Origin: Tubiluchus corallicola
Lineage: Eukaryota; Priapulida; Priapulimorpha; Priapulimorphida; Tubiluchidae
NCBI GenBank assembly: GCA_030141605.1
Contig: JAQGDQ010000704.1
Span: forward strand, 28,501 to 92,500
Direction: 5' to 3'
DNA length: 64,000 nt
In this document: piece by piece, positions 44,206 to 56,231 of the stretch
Numbering within the stretch: position 1 is the stretch's first letter
Layout of the letters: each line of letters opens with the position of its first letter
Translations under genes and position numbers: made by a program
Notes under the pieces: model-generated
What the model saw: the letters and a program-made list of their open reading frames with translations, nothing else
Told to the model about the DNA's origin: nothing
Databases searched by the model: none

Positions 44206-44504
44206 TGATACCCAAATTTTAGCAGAACGAAATATTTACATTTGCACATACCTGTATGTATTGATACACCTTCTTGTAGTGTCAAACTTGCACTATAATG
44301 CCAAATTTTTGCAATCCCAATGTGGGTAGTAAAAAGAGGTTTTGGCTACAAATGCTGTTCTAATATAGAAAAGAGTGGTGCATGTAAAGCTGAATCTATC
44401 AAAACAATTTTCTGCACTTCCGGGTATGGACCTCTTTTTATCAGGGCTGTAACTGAAAAGGACTACCCTAGAGTGGTTCCTTGACAATATCCATAATTAC
44501 AGTG

Positions 44505-44900
44505 ACCTGTAAGTGCTAGTTACGTTAATTAGCAAAAAATAATGCATCATTTTGAAATGAATTAATGTAATGAATTAATATGCAATAAATAACATGTATT
44601 ATAAATAGTAATGGCCCTAGAGTTGATCCTTGTGGCATACTACATTTAACAGGATCAATATCAGAGAAATGTCCATAATTACAATGACCTGTAAGTGCTA
44701 GTTACGTTAATTAGCAAAAAGTAATGTGTCATTTTGAAATGAATTACTGTAATGAATTAACATGCAACAAATAACATGTATTAGAAATAGTAATGGCCCT
44801 AGAGTTGATCCTTGTGGCATGCCACATTTAACAGGTTCAATATCAGAGAAATGTCCATTAATTATAGTGGCCTGTTAGTGTTAGTTGTGTTAATTAGCTA
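44505..44900 (-). repeat. 184 bp tandem repeat with LINE reverse-transcriptase motif, right arm
   Basis: Mirror of 7852-8240. The MPQGSTLGPLLF motif is encoded on - in two units. Confidence 0.7.
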
Positions 44901-44914
44901 AGAATAACGAGCCT

Positions 44915-45468
44915 GGAAGTAGTGAATTATGATATGACATGTATTGTCTTCATTTCATGTATCAGTATCATAATTCACTACTTCCACCAGCTTTTCAGTC
45001 TTACTTTAGTCCAGTTTCAAATCAACATGATCATTACACAAGATATTCAGTCGGAAACTATGTACTCCCTCTTCCAAAAACAAATATAATGAAACAGTCA
45101 TCAAAATATAATGCTATTAAAATATGGTCATCAATTCCACGTGAAATGAAAACTCATTAATCTTTATCAATTTAAAAAAGCATCAAAGAATTACCTACTA
45201 CGATGGTATAATTAACTCACAATTTTACTCATCCTGATCTTAAGTTACTAAGAAAACTTATTTTGTTCTAATGCACGCTATAACTGATGAAAATGTAATG
45301 TTAATTGTCAATTGTTTCACTTATCTGGAGGAGGACTCGAAAGCTCAATGCTCCTTCCCCCTCCTCACAGTAACTCACATAGTTTATATTTCTTTTCAAT
45401 GTTATATCAATTTATATGTATGTTTGAGTTGCTGTGGAATAAATTCATAATTCATAATTCAATTCTGG
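44915..45468 (+). mobile_element. Non-LTR retrotransposon 3' remnant, right arm
   Basis: Mirror of 7282-7835. The C-terminal ORF2 fragment is at 44939-45160. The perfect 20 bp hairpin is 44915-44934 with 44966-44985. Long direct repeats (TAGTGTTAGTTGTGTTAATT...) flank the insert at about 44875 and 45471. Confidence 0.75.
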
Positions 45469-45523
45469 TAGTGTTAGTTGTGTTAATTAGCTAACAATAA
45501 CGAGTTTTGAAATGTATTTTCAG

Positions 45524-45703
45524 GCGGCTTGTCATCGAGACAGAATCATTTCACGTAAAGCCGTGTCCTACATCCATGACATCATCAACGCATTGCTGAA
45601 CTCGCAGTCGGAACTTCCGCACTTTCACTTCTGCGAGGCGTTGTTCAAACCGTTTGAAAATTTGCTTTGCTTAGAGTTGTGCGACACCGACGTACAAGAC
45701 CAG
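45524..45703 (+). CDS. ARFGEF3: ARFGEF3 exon, right copy (PHFHFCEALFKPFENLLCLE segment)
   Basis: Mirror of 7047-7226, identical protein. Acceptor TGTATTTTCAG. The donor CAG|GTGGGGG runs into twelve G residues. Phase 0-0. It joins to IVCSICEFVEG at 46240, matching vertebrate VQDQ-VVTSIGELVE. Confidence 0.94.
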
Positions 45704-45944
45704 GTGGGGGGGGGGGGTGTTTACCTCTTTACGTCATATTTACCTTTTTTCTAATGTGAAGTGCAGCAAGGTGCAAATTCAGTGCTAGATAGGAAATAGT
45801 TAGCCTGGCAGCAATAATATACATTAATGTCAAATTGTTGATTTGTAGCAGATGTAACTGTGACAATTAGTTACATTGATGATTGTGCAGAAGTTAATTG
45901 GTGTAACACCAAATGTTTGACCCCGCAGTTACTGCCGCTGATGA

Positions 45945-46230
45945 TAATGATGATGATTGTGATGATGATGATAGTGATGATGATGATGGTGATGGTTATG
46001 ATGATACTATTGCTGTTGTTGTTGCTGCTGCTGCTACTGCTTTTGCTGCTTTGAGACATATTTTGTAAGGTGCTTAACAAGAATTAATTTGTTATTATTA
46101 TTATTGTTATTATTATTATCATCATCATCATCATCATCATAATCATTGTTATTACTATTATTATTATTATTATTATTAATAATATTATTATTATTATTAA
46201 TATATTATTATTATTATTATACTTTGTATT
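45945..46230. repeat. Compound trinucleotide microsatellite, right arm
   Basis: Mirror of 6529-6810; ATT/ATC/GCT-type tracts ending about 20 bp before the next acceptor. Confidence 0.95.
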
Positions 46231-46239
46231 TTTGGATAG

Positions 46240-46394
46240 ATTGTTTGCTCCATATGCGAGTTCGTGGAAGGCTCCACTGCAGAAATACGCTCTGGATGGC
46301 GACCACTTTTTGGCGCGTTGCGCTGTGTACGAGTTCCGCATCAAACTCACGACGAAAATGAAGATATAACCGAGACGCAGGTGGCCCACGTTAG
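46240..46394 (+). CDS. ARFGEF3: ARFGEF3 exon, right copy, intact (SGWRPLFGAL segment)
   Basis: This 155-nt exon encodes IVCSICEFVEGSTAEIRSGW then RPLFGALRCV and ends ETQVAHV(R). Vertebrate ARFGEF3 has SIGELVE...IQSGWRPLFSALE. Acceptor TATTTTTGGATAG, donor GTACGC. Phase 0 in, 2 nt out, completing the Arg codon with 49189. Unlike the left copy (6357-6510) the frame is open throughout. Confidence 0.92.
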
Positions 46395-46538
46395 GTACGC
46401 GCTTAATGAGGATCTTTCGTGTTTGAAATAATAATGCGTTATCCTGATATTAGGGAAGTGTTGATTGTCTGTCAGAATTTTTGCCCTTTGGAAATCTATC
46501 TTGCTAGTACAATTAATGGCAGACAGATAAGTTGTATA

Positions 46539-47021
46539 CAGTCAACACGCTTATAAGGGACACTCACTTATAAAGGACCAACAACACCGGTCCCGATTTT
46601 TCGTAATGTTTTTCCTATGTAAAAATCTCCGTACATAAGGTACTCGGATATAACGGATATGATTTGAAGGGATGATATCTTCAGGTCCCGCATAATAGAA
46701 ACCCAGGTAAATTACCTCGCATATAGGGGAGCCTATGATCAAAGCGAAGTTGATAGATTTCTAACCTCAATTTTTCGCAAACTCGGCCTTCGAACAGCTC
46801 GGTTTCCGCGTTCACATACATCTCGCATCACTGAAGAAGCTTCCTACATACCGTTTGCACGGAATGTGTAGCAATAATCCATAAAAATATGGGTAAAACT
46901 ACAGAAAAGTACAGGTCTAAATACACCCTCTGTCTGGTCTCAACTTCGGCTATAAGGGACATCGGATACAAGGGATGATTTTTTCCAATCCCGAGGTGTC
47001 CCTTATATCCGAGGTTGACTA
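46539..47021. mobile_element. pogo/Tigger-like MITE, right arm
   Basis: Mirror of 5730-6212; starts CAGTCAACACGCTTATAAGG, TA-flanked. Confidence 0.8.
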
Positions 47022-47136
47022 TAATATGTTTTTGACGTTTACTCTTTCTGCATCTGAGCTGATAATTTAACAGATGTCACGTTATATTGCTTAACATATA
47101 ATCGCTTGTGTTTAAATAAAAATTCGTACTTACGGT

Positions 47137-47145
47137 GATCTCTCT

Positions 47146-47208
<63 letters not shown>

Positions 47209-47239
47209 TCTCTCTTTTCTTTCTCTCTCTCCCTCTCTC

Positions 47240-47283
<44 letters not shown>

Positions 47284-47287
47284 TTTG
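47137..47287. repeat. (CT)n microsatellite, right arm
   Basis: Mirror of the GA tract 5466-5611, slightly longer. Confidence 0.97.
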
Positions 47288-47800
47288 ATATTTCGAAAGT
47301 TAAGAAATTCAAACTATTGGCACAGCAGTGCTTAAGGTACATTTAATGTGGTTTTTGCTAATGAGGTCACTAGCTCACTGAATATACTAGAAATTTGACT
47401 AGATTTATTATAAGATCTGGTTGTTGGAGTTTTGTCAATCGATGGTGCTTGATGCTAAGATACTAATCTTGCGCGTTAGTTTGCCAGTTGAACCAACGAG
47501 GCCATTCGTTACAGCTGCAGTGCAATGTTGATATACAATGGCTTCGTATTGGATCGAACCATCACGGTGCAGGCGGGGGGAGGGTGAAAATAAATGGTAT
47601 TTCATTGTCATAACAATGTATAACAACAACGCCCACATTTGCTTATGACATAGGATTATTGTATGTGGAAATACAATATATTTGTATATTTAAGGGGTGT
47701 CAGTTTTAGTTATTTTTTTCGTTATTCTGTCTTCCTCAGTCACTCAATGCATCATAAGTCTTTTGAAATTGTGTGTTTGTTACAGACGACGGTACTAACC

Positions 47801-49100
47801 TTTAAAGGAAGACCAGACGATTGTTTAGACTCAATCTCATTTTAATTTACTGTCCAAAATATACATTTTCTTGCCTATAAAGCTTAAAGGAAGACCGGAC
47901 GATTGTTTAGACTCAATCTCATTTTAATTTACTGTCCAAAATATACATTTTCTTGCCTATAAAGCTTAAAGGAAGACCGGACGATTGTTTAGACTCAATC
48001 TCATTTTAATTTACTGTCCAAAATATACATTTTCTTGCCTATAAAGCTTAAAGGAAGACCGGACGATTGTTTAGACTCAATCTCATTTTAATTTACTGTC
48101 CAAAATATACATTTTCTTGCCTATAAAGCTTAAAGGAAGACCGGACGATTGTTTAGACTCAATCTCATTTTAATTTACTGTCCAAAATATGCATTTTCTT
48201 GCCTATAAAGCTTAAAGGAAGACCGGACGATTGTTTAGACTCAATCTCATTTTATTTTACTGTCCAAAATATACATTTTCTTGCCTATAATGCTTAAAGG
48301 AAGACCGGACGATTGTTTAGACTCAATCTCATTTTAATTTACTGTCCAAAATATACATTTTCTTGCCTATAAAGCTTAAAGGAAGACCGGACGATTGTTT
48401 AGACTCAATCTCATTTTAATTTACTGTCCAAAATATACATTTTCTTGCCTATAAAGCTTAAAGGAAGACCGGACGATTGTTTAGACTCAATCTCATTTTA
48501 ATTTACTGTCCAAAACATACATTTTCCTGCCTATAAAGCTTAAAGGAAGACCAGACGATTGTTTAGACTCAATCTCATTTTAATTTACTGTCCAAAATAT
48601 GCATTTTCTTGCCTATAAAAGTTAACAATTGTTTCCAGTATTTGAATAATTAGCTCAGAAAGTTAATTAACGGTAACCGAACACAGCTATTGCTTACGTC
48701 AGAAACTAAACACAGTTTGTGCAATGGCAGGCGTCTTCCCTTGCACATCAAGCACATTTGCATAAGTGTTACAGTACTGCTTAAATGCATGATGTCACGA
48801 GAAATGGGCTCTACATAATATGACATCAGAAACTAACACTGCAGTTCATGATCATGGTTATCACAGTACCACCTTCTATTTGTCGGCCATGCGAATGTGA
48901 CAAAAAGCGCAGTTGTCAATCTTAGTAGATTCACTGAGCCGCGCATAGCTTTAAAAGTTTAACAAAATTTGAGTATCCGAGGTAATTATTATTTAATCTG
49001 AACTTTGATTTAAAAAAAGCTATTGTAGTTTTCAATATTTTAGAACATCTTTATTCTGCACTAATGCTTACATAATCATCCGGTTTTCCTTCAAGAAAAG
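47801..49100. mobile_element. TTAA-type MITE with amplified end, right arm
   Basis: Mirror of 3652-4943. The terminal 86 bp block is repeated about ten times (47801-48620), then the unexpanded body follows to CCGGTTTTCCTTCAAG. Confidence 0.75.
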
Positions 49101-49188
49101 GGGGCTCGTTTGGCTACGTGATAGGACCGCGAAAAGCCCACGGGCACTTCTTAGTTTTAAAGTGTTTTGTTACCCCATTTCATTGTAG

Positions 49189-49298
49189 GGCACTGTTTGA
49201 TGTGTTTGATGCATTTCTGGGCACGGAGAATCTGCTGGTATTTGCTAATGCATCCGTGGACTGCATACTCTGCTTGTTGAAATACGTAAAGGGAACAG
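49189..49298 (+). CDS. ARFGEF3: ARFGEF3 exon, right copy (FDVFDAFLGTENLLVFANA segment)
   Basis: Mirror of 3445-3554. Acceptor CATTTCATTGTAG, donor GTGAGTTTTG. Encodes (R)ALFDVFDAFLGTENLLVF and ends LLKYVKGT(G). Phase 1 nt in, 1 nt out. Confidence 0.92.
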
Positions 49299-50212
49299 GT
49301 GAGTTTTGCTTAAGCTGTCCGAATTATTTTACGGGTACGACCGATTGTCGCTGTATTATCTAGGTTGCTGAGCTAGCATTAGCTGCCATTTTGGACGAAA
49401 ATGGCTTTTTGGACTCCGGAGGAAGTATCATTGCAAATCTGATGTATTGTATAAGTAACTTGTGGTGGTTTAACGATAAATATATTTAATTGCCTATAAA
49501 AAATTGTCTTATACATACTTTTGATGTAAATGAACAGCACGCCGCTTATCTTCAGTCGACGAATGATGTTATTGGTAGAAAAATGGCCTTTTCATTGATT
49601 TTTGTGTAACCACACGGATTGGAAATTGTTTGGGTGTTACGGTGACAAACAAAGTCATCATTTTGCTCAGCATAACTGTTTATTGTTTGTGTACCATTTT
49701 CACGTCACATGCACCTTAGTCATTTACTTCATCATATCTGACACTGTGACGCCATTACCCAAAATATTACATTTTATCTGAAACAAGATATATAAATTCC
49801 TTTAATAAACTAACTCATTTCTATCAAAAAGTCGATTACGATTAAATGAAATTAATGAGAGACTTACAGTAAATAAAATAAATGACTAAATAAAATTTAC
49901 ATACATCGTTGGCATTAAATCGTGAGTTCACAGAAACACGTCATCACATGAACACATTGAAACTTAAATGACCGGAAATTCACTAGCATGCAAATATTGA
50001 GGCCAGGTGTCGCCACTTGTAACTGTATGGTTATATTAAATTTAACAAACAAAAAATCCTTGACAGAAATCGTAAAAAGTTCGAAAATTCTCTGATATCT
50101 TAAAATTTTAGAATATTTAAAGAGGCAAGACGCAAACATGAATGAACACCCGCGAAAGATTTGTCAAATAACAAAATTTAGCACGATTATTGCAGTATAT
50201 CACTACACGCAG

Positions 50213-50615
50213 CAAGAATTTCACGGCTAAATTCGCTTAAATACTGCGTTCGTAATTGCGGTTGAAAGTTCGAATCCATGTTTTTGGAATCCGGAGGAAG
50301 TATAGTTGCAAACCTGAACCTAAAACCTGTGATTTTACAACCAGTGTTTGAGTTATTTTTTACACATTACGTTACCTGTTAACAAACTATATATGGTTAG
50401 ATAGAGAATTTCACGGGCTTTCCAACCGTGTGATCACACGACTAAATTCGCTTAAGTACAGCAACGAAAATGGCTATTTGGACTCCGGAGGAAGTATCGT
50501 TGCAAGTCCGAATACGGCGATTTTACGACTAGGGTTTGAGTTATTTTTTACACATTACGTTACCTGTTAACAAACTATATATGGTTAGATACGGACTTTC
50601 TAACCGTGTATTACA
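50213..50615. repeat. Two-copy tandem repeat with 18S-like tract, right arm
   Basis: Mirror of 2128-2530. The tract reads CTCCGGAGGAAGTATCGTTG at about 50481; the 18S pseudogene has TTCCGGGGGAAGTATCGTTG at 38938. Confidence 0.6.
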
Positions 50616-50655
50616 TGACTATATTTGCTAAAGCATTGCTTTCCTTTAACAACAG

Positions 50656-50836
50656 GCGAAAGTTTGTGCGATGACGAGGTATACTACAGCGACAGCGATG
50701 ATGACTACAGCGTCGACGAGCAAACTCAGAGTGTAGACTTGTGCGTCCCGGCGCTGAAGTACTTGCAGCGGTGTGCTGACATGTTGTCTGATATGTGTCA
50801 GATGCCGGCCTGCCCGATCTTTCACTCTGCGCACAG
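50656..50836 (+). CDS. ARFGEF3: ARFGEF3 exon, right copy (acidic linker and LCVPALKYLQRC)
   Basis: Mirror of 1907-2087, identical protein. Acceptor TTTAACAACAG, donor GTATGATT. Asp-, Ser- and Tyr-rich start (YYSDSDDDYSVDE), a plausible casein kinase target by composition only. Ends CPIFHSAH(R); vertebrate ARFGEF3 has KPIFLSGR. Confidence 0.92.
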
Positions 50837-50944
50837 GTATGATTAGATTACATGCCAGTATCTAAATATTATATTATTTATTATTATTTATTATTTATTT
50901 ATTCACACTCTGGCACAATAACACACTTGCGTGTAAGGATTAGT

Positions 50945-52085
50945 CATTTAATAACAACGTGTGTGTGCATGCTTAGCAAAATCTTCCATCAGTCAGCAAT
51001 TAAGCTTTCCTAAGTTATTCACATATCCTGAATCTCCATTTTATGAGGATCATTTTGATACCAAGTTCATTGCTCCATGTTATTTCAAAGCTGAGATAAT
51101 CCATGTTGAAGTTGAGGTCCGCTTGTGTGTGCTTGCATAGCAAAATCATCCATAAGTCGGCAGTTGAGTTTTTCTAGTCTCATCTCATCTCATCTCACCT
51201 CACCTCACCTCAACTCACCTGATTCACCTCACATCGTGTCATCTCATCTCACCCCAAGTGACATATGCGTGCTTGCTTAGCAAAATCGTCCAAGAGTCGG
51301 CAATTAACGTTTTCTGGTTATTCACATATCCTGAATCTCCATTTCTTGAGGATCATTTTGATACCAAGTTCATCACTCTATGTTATTTCTAAGCTGAGAT
51401 AATCTACATTGAAGTTGAGGTCTGTTTGTGTGAGCTTGCATAGGAAAGTCGTCCATAAGATGGCAATTAAGCTTTTCTAGTTATTCACACATCCTGAATC
51501 TCCATTTCATGAGGATCATTTTGATACCAAGTTCATCACTCTATGTTATTTCTAAGCTGAGATAATCCACATTGAAGTTGAGGTGCAGGCTGCGCACCGA
51601 AGAACATAACCTTGAGAAAATCACTGTTAAAGTCAGCCATTGTTTTTTGTCACGTCTCTACAAAACACTTAGCAACCGTACAAATGTTGGTTGCTATGGA
51701 CTTTGCAAGAGCAAATTGAAGTTACGTTTAAATCCAGTAGATGGCTCTTTTGTGACGAAGATCTGGGCTTGGCAACAGGAAAAAACCCGAAGCAAAATGA
51801 CTGTTTCCACGAGCTACTATCAGGAGTTTGAAGATACAAGCTTTTTGAAATTGCAGTACTAATTTCTAGCACGAGGGTACAGGGTTATAAAATTAGATTT
51901 TTAGTATTTTTTGAACATTTTCTTGATAATTTGATGTCAGAATACAAAAGTTAAATATATCTAGCGCTTGTTTTTATAAAAAAGGAAAAATTAACATTAG
52001 ACCAAAATTTTGGTGCATTCTACTTTGAAGCATCATAATGTAGTTTTAACTATGTCGACTTATGGACGGTTTTGGTTTGCAAGTA
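50945..52085. repeat. Foldback-like dispersed repeat with tandem ends, right arm
   Basis: Mirror of 661-1800. The single-unit relative at 62985-63775 shows the ancestral arrangement. Confidence 0.7.
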
Positions 52086-52157
52086 CATTATGTTAAATAA
52101 ATAAGGTTAATTTAAAAATATTAATGTAATATGTAATATGCCAAAATATGTGTACAG

Positions 52158-52617
52158 CAGGGGTGTGCAAATTGCGGCCCGCCGAGAGAATTTGTGCGGC
52201 CCGCGAAGAGATTTATCAGCCTAAAGAAAGTGCGGCCCGGGCGATTAATTGAGTGTATCCCGCTGAAGTCTGTGCCACGATCCCAAAGATAGTGCGGGTA
52301 GTTTTTTCTACTAGATCGGCTGCCATTAATCCTTACAAGACGGTTGTAGCTTAATGTCACTGTACTACACAGACTGTGTGATACACATTACTAATATGCA
52401 TTGTAATGAAATTACCACTATCTGTCCTGAAAGTAGAAATATATGGTTTGTAAAATAAATTTTAATAACTTCTAAAATAGTTTCTTGAGTGCAGTAGTAA
52501 TGATGTACGCAGGTCGGATGCAAAAAAATCGTTATTTGGCCTTTCTGTGCTTGGCTCCTTGATCAAACTGCCTGTGGCCCGCAGGAATTGCGGGAAAGTT
52601 TAATGTGGCCACCCCTG
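52158..52617. mobile_element. hAT-type MITE, right arm
   Basis: Mirror of 126-585, same 460 bp length, with the same long direct repeats outside (about 52090-52157 and 52618-52680). Confidence 0.8.
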
Positions 52618-52744
52618 TTTTAAATAAATAAAGTTAATTTAAAAATATTAATGTAATATGCCAAAATATGTGTACAGCATGATATTACTATGAAAATGAA
52701 GGTTATGATATAAAATATATATATATGTCTAAATAAATACAGTA

Positions 52745-52966
52745 TCAAAGCGAAGAATATTGTAAAATTGATATTTTCTTGTTTTATTACTATTTTATGT
52801 ATTATTACATAACTATTTCATGTATTTATTTATTGAACTCATTTAATTTGACACATAGGATTAAGAGATAATTGAAATTTTTCATCATTATTTTTCCAAT
52901 TTCCTGATGTTGTTGACATTCTTAGTAATTTCCCTATGAGTTTGCTGTCGGCAGAATGTAATTAAT
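52745..52966. other. AT-rich intron sequence just outside the palindrome
   Basis: No gene or repeat end is recognisable. This is the first sequence not mirrored in the window. Confidence 0.5.
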
Positions 52967-53150
52967 GTCCGGGTGGTATAGCTCGGTGGTAACGTGCTCG
53001 CTTTCCACGCTGGAGGTTGCGAGTTCAACTCCCGACCGAGTCACACCAAAGACTTAATGGTTCTCGAACCGAGCATGTGGGTTTATCGAAGTAATCAAAT
53101 TTCTGCTGTTGACAAATTGAAGCCGTCCGTCGTCTTATTAAAGAATGTCG
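52967..53150 (+). mobile_element. tRNA-derived SINE
   Basis: The head 52967-53042 has an A box (TATAGCTCGGTGG), an anticodon-loop-like CTTTCCACG and a B box (GAGTTCAACTCCC), resembling tRNA-Gly(UCC). Acceptor and T stems contain mismatches, so it is not a functional tRNA. A body of about 100 bp follows. It sits in the intron 80 bp before the next exon. Confidence 0.75.
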
Positions 53151-53229
53151 TCGTAATTTGTTGAAACTTTGTTGAAACTTCTAGCACTAGAAGCAGCTAA
53201 CTGATAAGCGTCTTGTTGCTGCATTACAG

Positions 53230-53324
53230 AATTCTACTCAACACATCTCCACAATGTGTTGATCCAGTGATTCCAGGCGTTGTATTGGAGCAGTTTCTCT
53301 CTGAAGAAGATATGGCAGCGATAG
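53230..53324 (+). CDS. ARFGEF3: ARFGEF3 exon (QCVDPVIPGVVLEQFLSEED)
   Basis: This 95-nt exon has acceptor TGCTGCATTACAG and donor GTACGAGC. It encodes (R)ILLNTSPQC through MAAI(G). Low sequence conservation, but the split codons link correctly to 50836 (AG|A) and 56232 (G|GA). Vertebrate ARFGEF3 has a variable acidic linker at this place. It is the first exon outside the palindrome; no left-copy partner is visible. Confidence 0.87.
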
Positions 53325-53461
53325 GTACGAGCATTTTTTCTTTTTTCTTTTGTTCTGCTGTGTTGCATCGATTGATTTTCCAAAAAAAGAAAGCCGTAGC
53401 CAATCTTAAACTGCAGGTCAAAACAATCTGCTCTTTAAAATATCGAAAGTAAACATCCTGT

Positions 53462-54320
53462 TTTTTCTTTTCAAAAATGACTTACGCGAAAGAATTATTA
53501 CCACACAAACACGTTTGCGCCGCTAGTTCTTTGCTGCTACAAGCATTTCGCCATTCGCTAGCGCCTGCTTTTTGGAAACGCATTGCACAAAACACCAGGT
53601 GCTGTACCTCTCAGTTCAGGTGTGTCAGTTTGTGACTAGCTACACACGTTCCACAGCTCATGTTGAATTTTTATCTTAAAACTTGCCTAGTTTTAGTACA
53701 ACACACTGAATATTTTACAGTAGCACTGTAGTTCAATTTTCGCTTTCGCAAACACGTGCAACACGCTCGTGGAATGTTTTTACTGTTGAAAATTATGTTA
53801 GTTTGTGAAGCCATCAACAGTTGGCTCACCCGCCATTAATGAAGTTCTTAATCTTAATCTTAATATTTTAAAATATTGAAAGTAAACATGCTGTTTTTTC
53901 AAAAATGACTTACGTGAATGATTTATTACCACACAAACACAATTTCACATTCGCTAGTTCTTCGCTGTTACATGCGTTTTGCCATTTGCTGGTTAGACGG
54001 GCACTAATGCCTGCATTTTGGAAACGTGTTGCACGAAAAACAGGTGCTGTGCCTCTCAGTTCAGATGTGTTGGTTTGTGACGAGCTACACACGTTCGACA
54101 GCTCATGCGTCAGCACAGGGGTGAATTTGAAATTTGAATTTTTATCTTAAAACATGCCTAGTTTTAGTACAACACACTGAATATCTTACAGTAATACTGT
54201 ACTTCAATTTTCGCTTTTGCAAACACGTGCAACATGCTCGTGGAATATTTTTGCTGTTGAAAATTGTTAGTTTGTGATGTCATCCAATAGTTGGGCTTGC
54301 CCGCTGTTAATTAAGATTTT
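53462..54320 (+). repeat. Two tandem copies of the TTCAGAGGCGTTCAG-family repeat
   Basis: Copies at about 53462-53850 and 53885-54320 share GACTTACGYGAA, TATTACCACACAAACAC, ACACGTGCAACA and GCTCGTGGAAT with each other and with the GPCR 3' flank (15785-16190). The second copy holds an 81-codon frame that is not conserved. Confidence 0.72.
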
Positions 54321-54400
54321 AATGTATTGTTTAATTATCAGAAATGCTTTTACAGTATCAATTGAGTTAAAATGTATAGTTTTTATCGGACTTAAAAACC

Positions 54401-54443
54401 TTTTTCATATACTATAGTAGATGTTACTATAGTATATGAAAAA
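54401..54443. other. Perfect 19 bp hairpin
   Basis: TTTTTCATATACTATAGTA and its exact reverse complement flank the loop GATGT. AT-rich and isolated in the intron. It may be a decayed element core or a template-switch product; no terminator function is expected here. Confidence 0.9.
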
Positions 54444-54943
54444 TCATCCTGTCTTCCATTAACTGTCTACAGGACAGCCTGATGATGCCAACAGTCAGTT
54501 GAATCTTATAAACCATCCACATTATTCAGCGGGATAAAATTTGCTAATAAAAATAGAAGCGCACCCACTTTCGCTGTTGCTGCCCCGACTAGTCACCGAT
54601 GTCGATACAAGCAATCTTAATTGCAAAAGAATTAAATGTGAAATTCAATTTAAATGCAATTTATGCAATTTCAAGATTTGTGAAAAAAATTACATTCAGT
54701 GTGTGTGTGTTGCCGATCAGTTGTATAATAATTTGCTTGTCTAAACCAGTTGTGGTTAATTAACCCTTTCACTGGGCCACATTGACTCTTGCACATTTGA
54801 CAATAACTTCTTGTGGTGTGTTACTGAAACAGAAGCTTGCAAATGAACAAATAGTTGTTCCTTATTGAGTGCTAATATTAAGTATTATTTTGTTTCTACA
54901 CATGCACATACATACACAAGCACACATACATGCACTTACGCAT

Positions 54944-54944
<1 letters not shown>
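54444..54944. other. Intron sequence without recognisable feature
   Basis: AT-rich, with short frames only. TGTGTGTGTG near 54700 is the only simple repeat. Confidence 0.45.

Positions 54945-55036
<92 letters not shown>
54945..55036. repeat. (CA)n microsatellite
   Basis: About 46 uninterrupted CA units preceded by degenerate CA-rich sequence from 54900. Alternating purine-pyrimidine sequence of this length can adopt Z-DNA. Confidence 0.97.
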
Positions 55037-55041
<5 letters not shown>

Positions 55042-56231
55042 AAGCATGTACTTATATTTAGAAGCCAATTTTCGCAAAAGACACAATACTAATCCATAAT
55101 ATGAAATCACTTTATAAGAATGCAGAACAATCAACTAAACATACGTTTCATCAACGATCTACTAGTGACTTTGTGTAGGAACATACCATATAGTGCAGTA
55201 TTGTGGAATGCACCTGGCTTCAGATGCTGATTGGCTGCCTAGCGTCACTTGTTGCAAGGCAACCCCAATCCCAAGGCTGTTAAAGTTTTCTAACACTGTT
55301 TTCCATGGCTGTAGCAGTGAAATAAACAGACCTGGGTGACTGCGTTTAATGGTGAGCTTGGGCGGCAGTTTACTGCCTTCCGTCTCTTGCATGAAAAACA
55401 TAGGTGGCAGTGTGCCGCCTTCTGTAGTGAAAGTGTAGCGAACGGAATGTCCCAAAACAAAAATTTCTGATTCCGCATTGGCTTGCTAACGGTTATTTAT
55501 TCTGGGGAAAAAGATAAATCAAAATATTAAATCATTTAGGGGTGTATTACAAAAACAAACTGTTCTTAAATAATTTTTCCTAATTTACGTAAACATATTT
55601 TGCAATTGCTACAAAATTATTCCACATTTGGTTCATATAAACAAAAATGATTAAATATCCGACATGTTTGTTGGATTTCATATTAAACATAACGATTACA
55701 TTGACTATTAACCATGTAATCACGCAGAATCTGACATTACTGAGTATTACAAATTCAGTAGAAGCATCATAAAAAAAATTAAACTGTGAACTCACGTATA
55801 TTGGCAGCTCTGGCATTTAAATCTTAAAAGCATCCACAAACTGCAAGTCACAAGTCACATTTACTTCCACAAGATCAAATCAGGCTATATTAACAGAATC
55901 AAGACAGTGTGACACTTTACTGTCCTATTGCTTTCTGTATAAAGAAAGATGAATCACCTGAGTATTAGTATACAGTCCAAATTTACAGCAAGTAATTCAT
56001 TCAAGGCCTAAAGGCCTAAAAGGTGGCAGCACATTACAGTATCATTATCCCCAACAGAAAGGGTTAAGGAATCCTATTATTTGCTAAAAACAATTTCAGT
56101 TGGCATCTATTAGCATGTTTTCACTGCAGCAGTAGATGCATGTTTCTGACTTGCAACATAAATTGCACATATTTCCATCCAATGTTCGTACTGTGCACAT
56201 ATCTTTCGTCTGATGTACGATTTTGTCCTAG
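55037..56231. other. Intron sequence, no gene seen
   Basis: A moderately GC-richer patch at 55180-55490 contains repeated GGCAGTTTACTGCC / GGCAGTGTGCCGCC motifs and a 97-codon frame on -. I find no family match and no splice context. The rest is AT-rich. Confidence 0.45.

Larger units (their letters stand above)
29918..52744 (-). repeat. Right arm of the giant inverted duplication
   Basis: Reverse complement of 1-27119 with the differences listed there. The inner edge lies in the 140 bp array. The outer edge at 52744 is set only by the window start, since bases left of position 1 are not visible. Confidence 0.95.

Noticed and set aside
52967-53042. Functional tRNA-Gly gene
   Set aside because: A and B boxes are present, but acceptor, anticodon and T stems contain mismatches and a SINE-like body follows.
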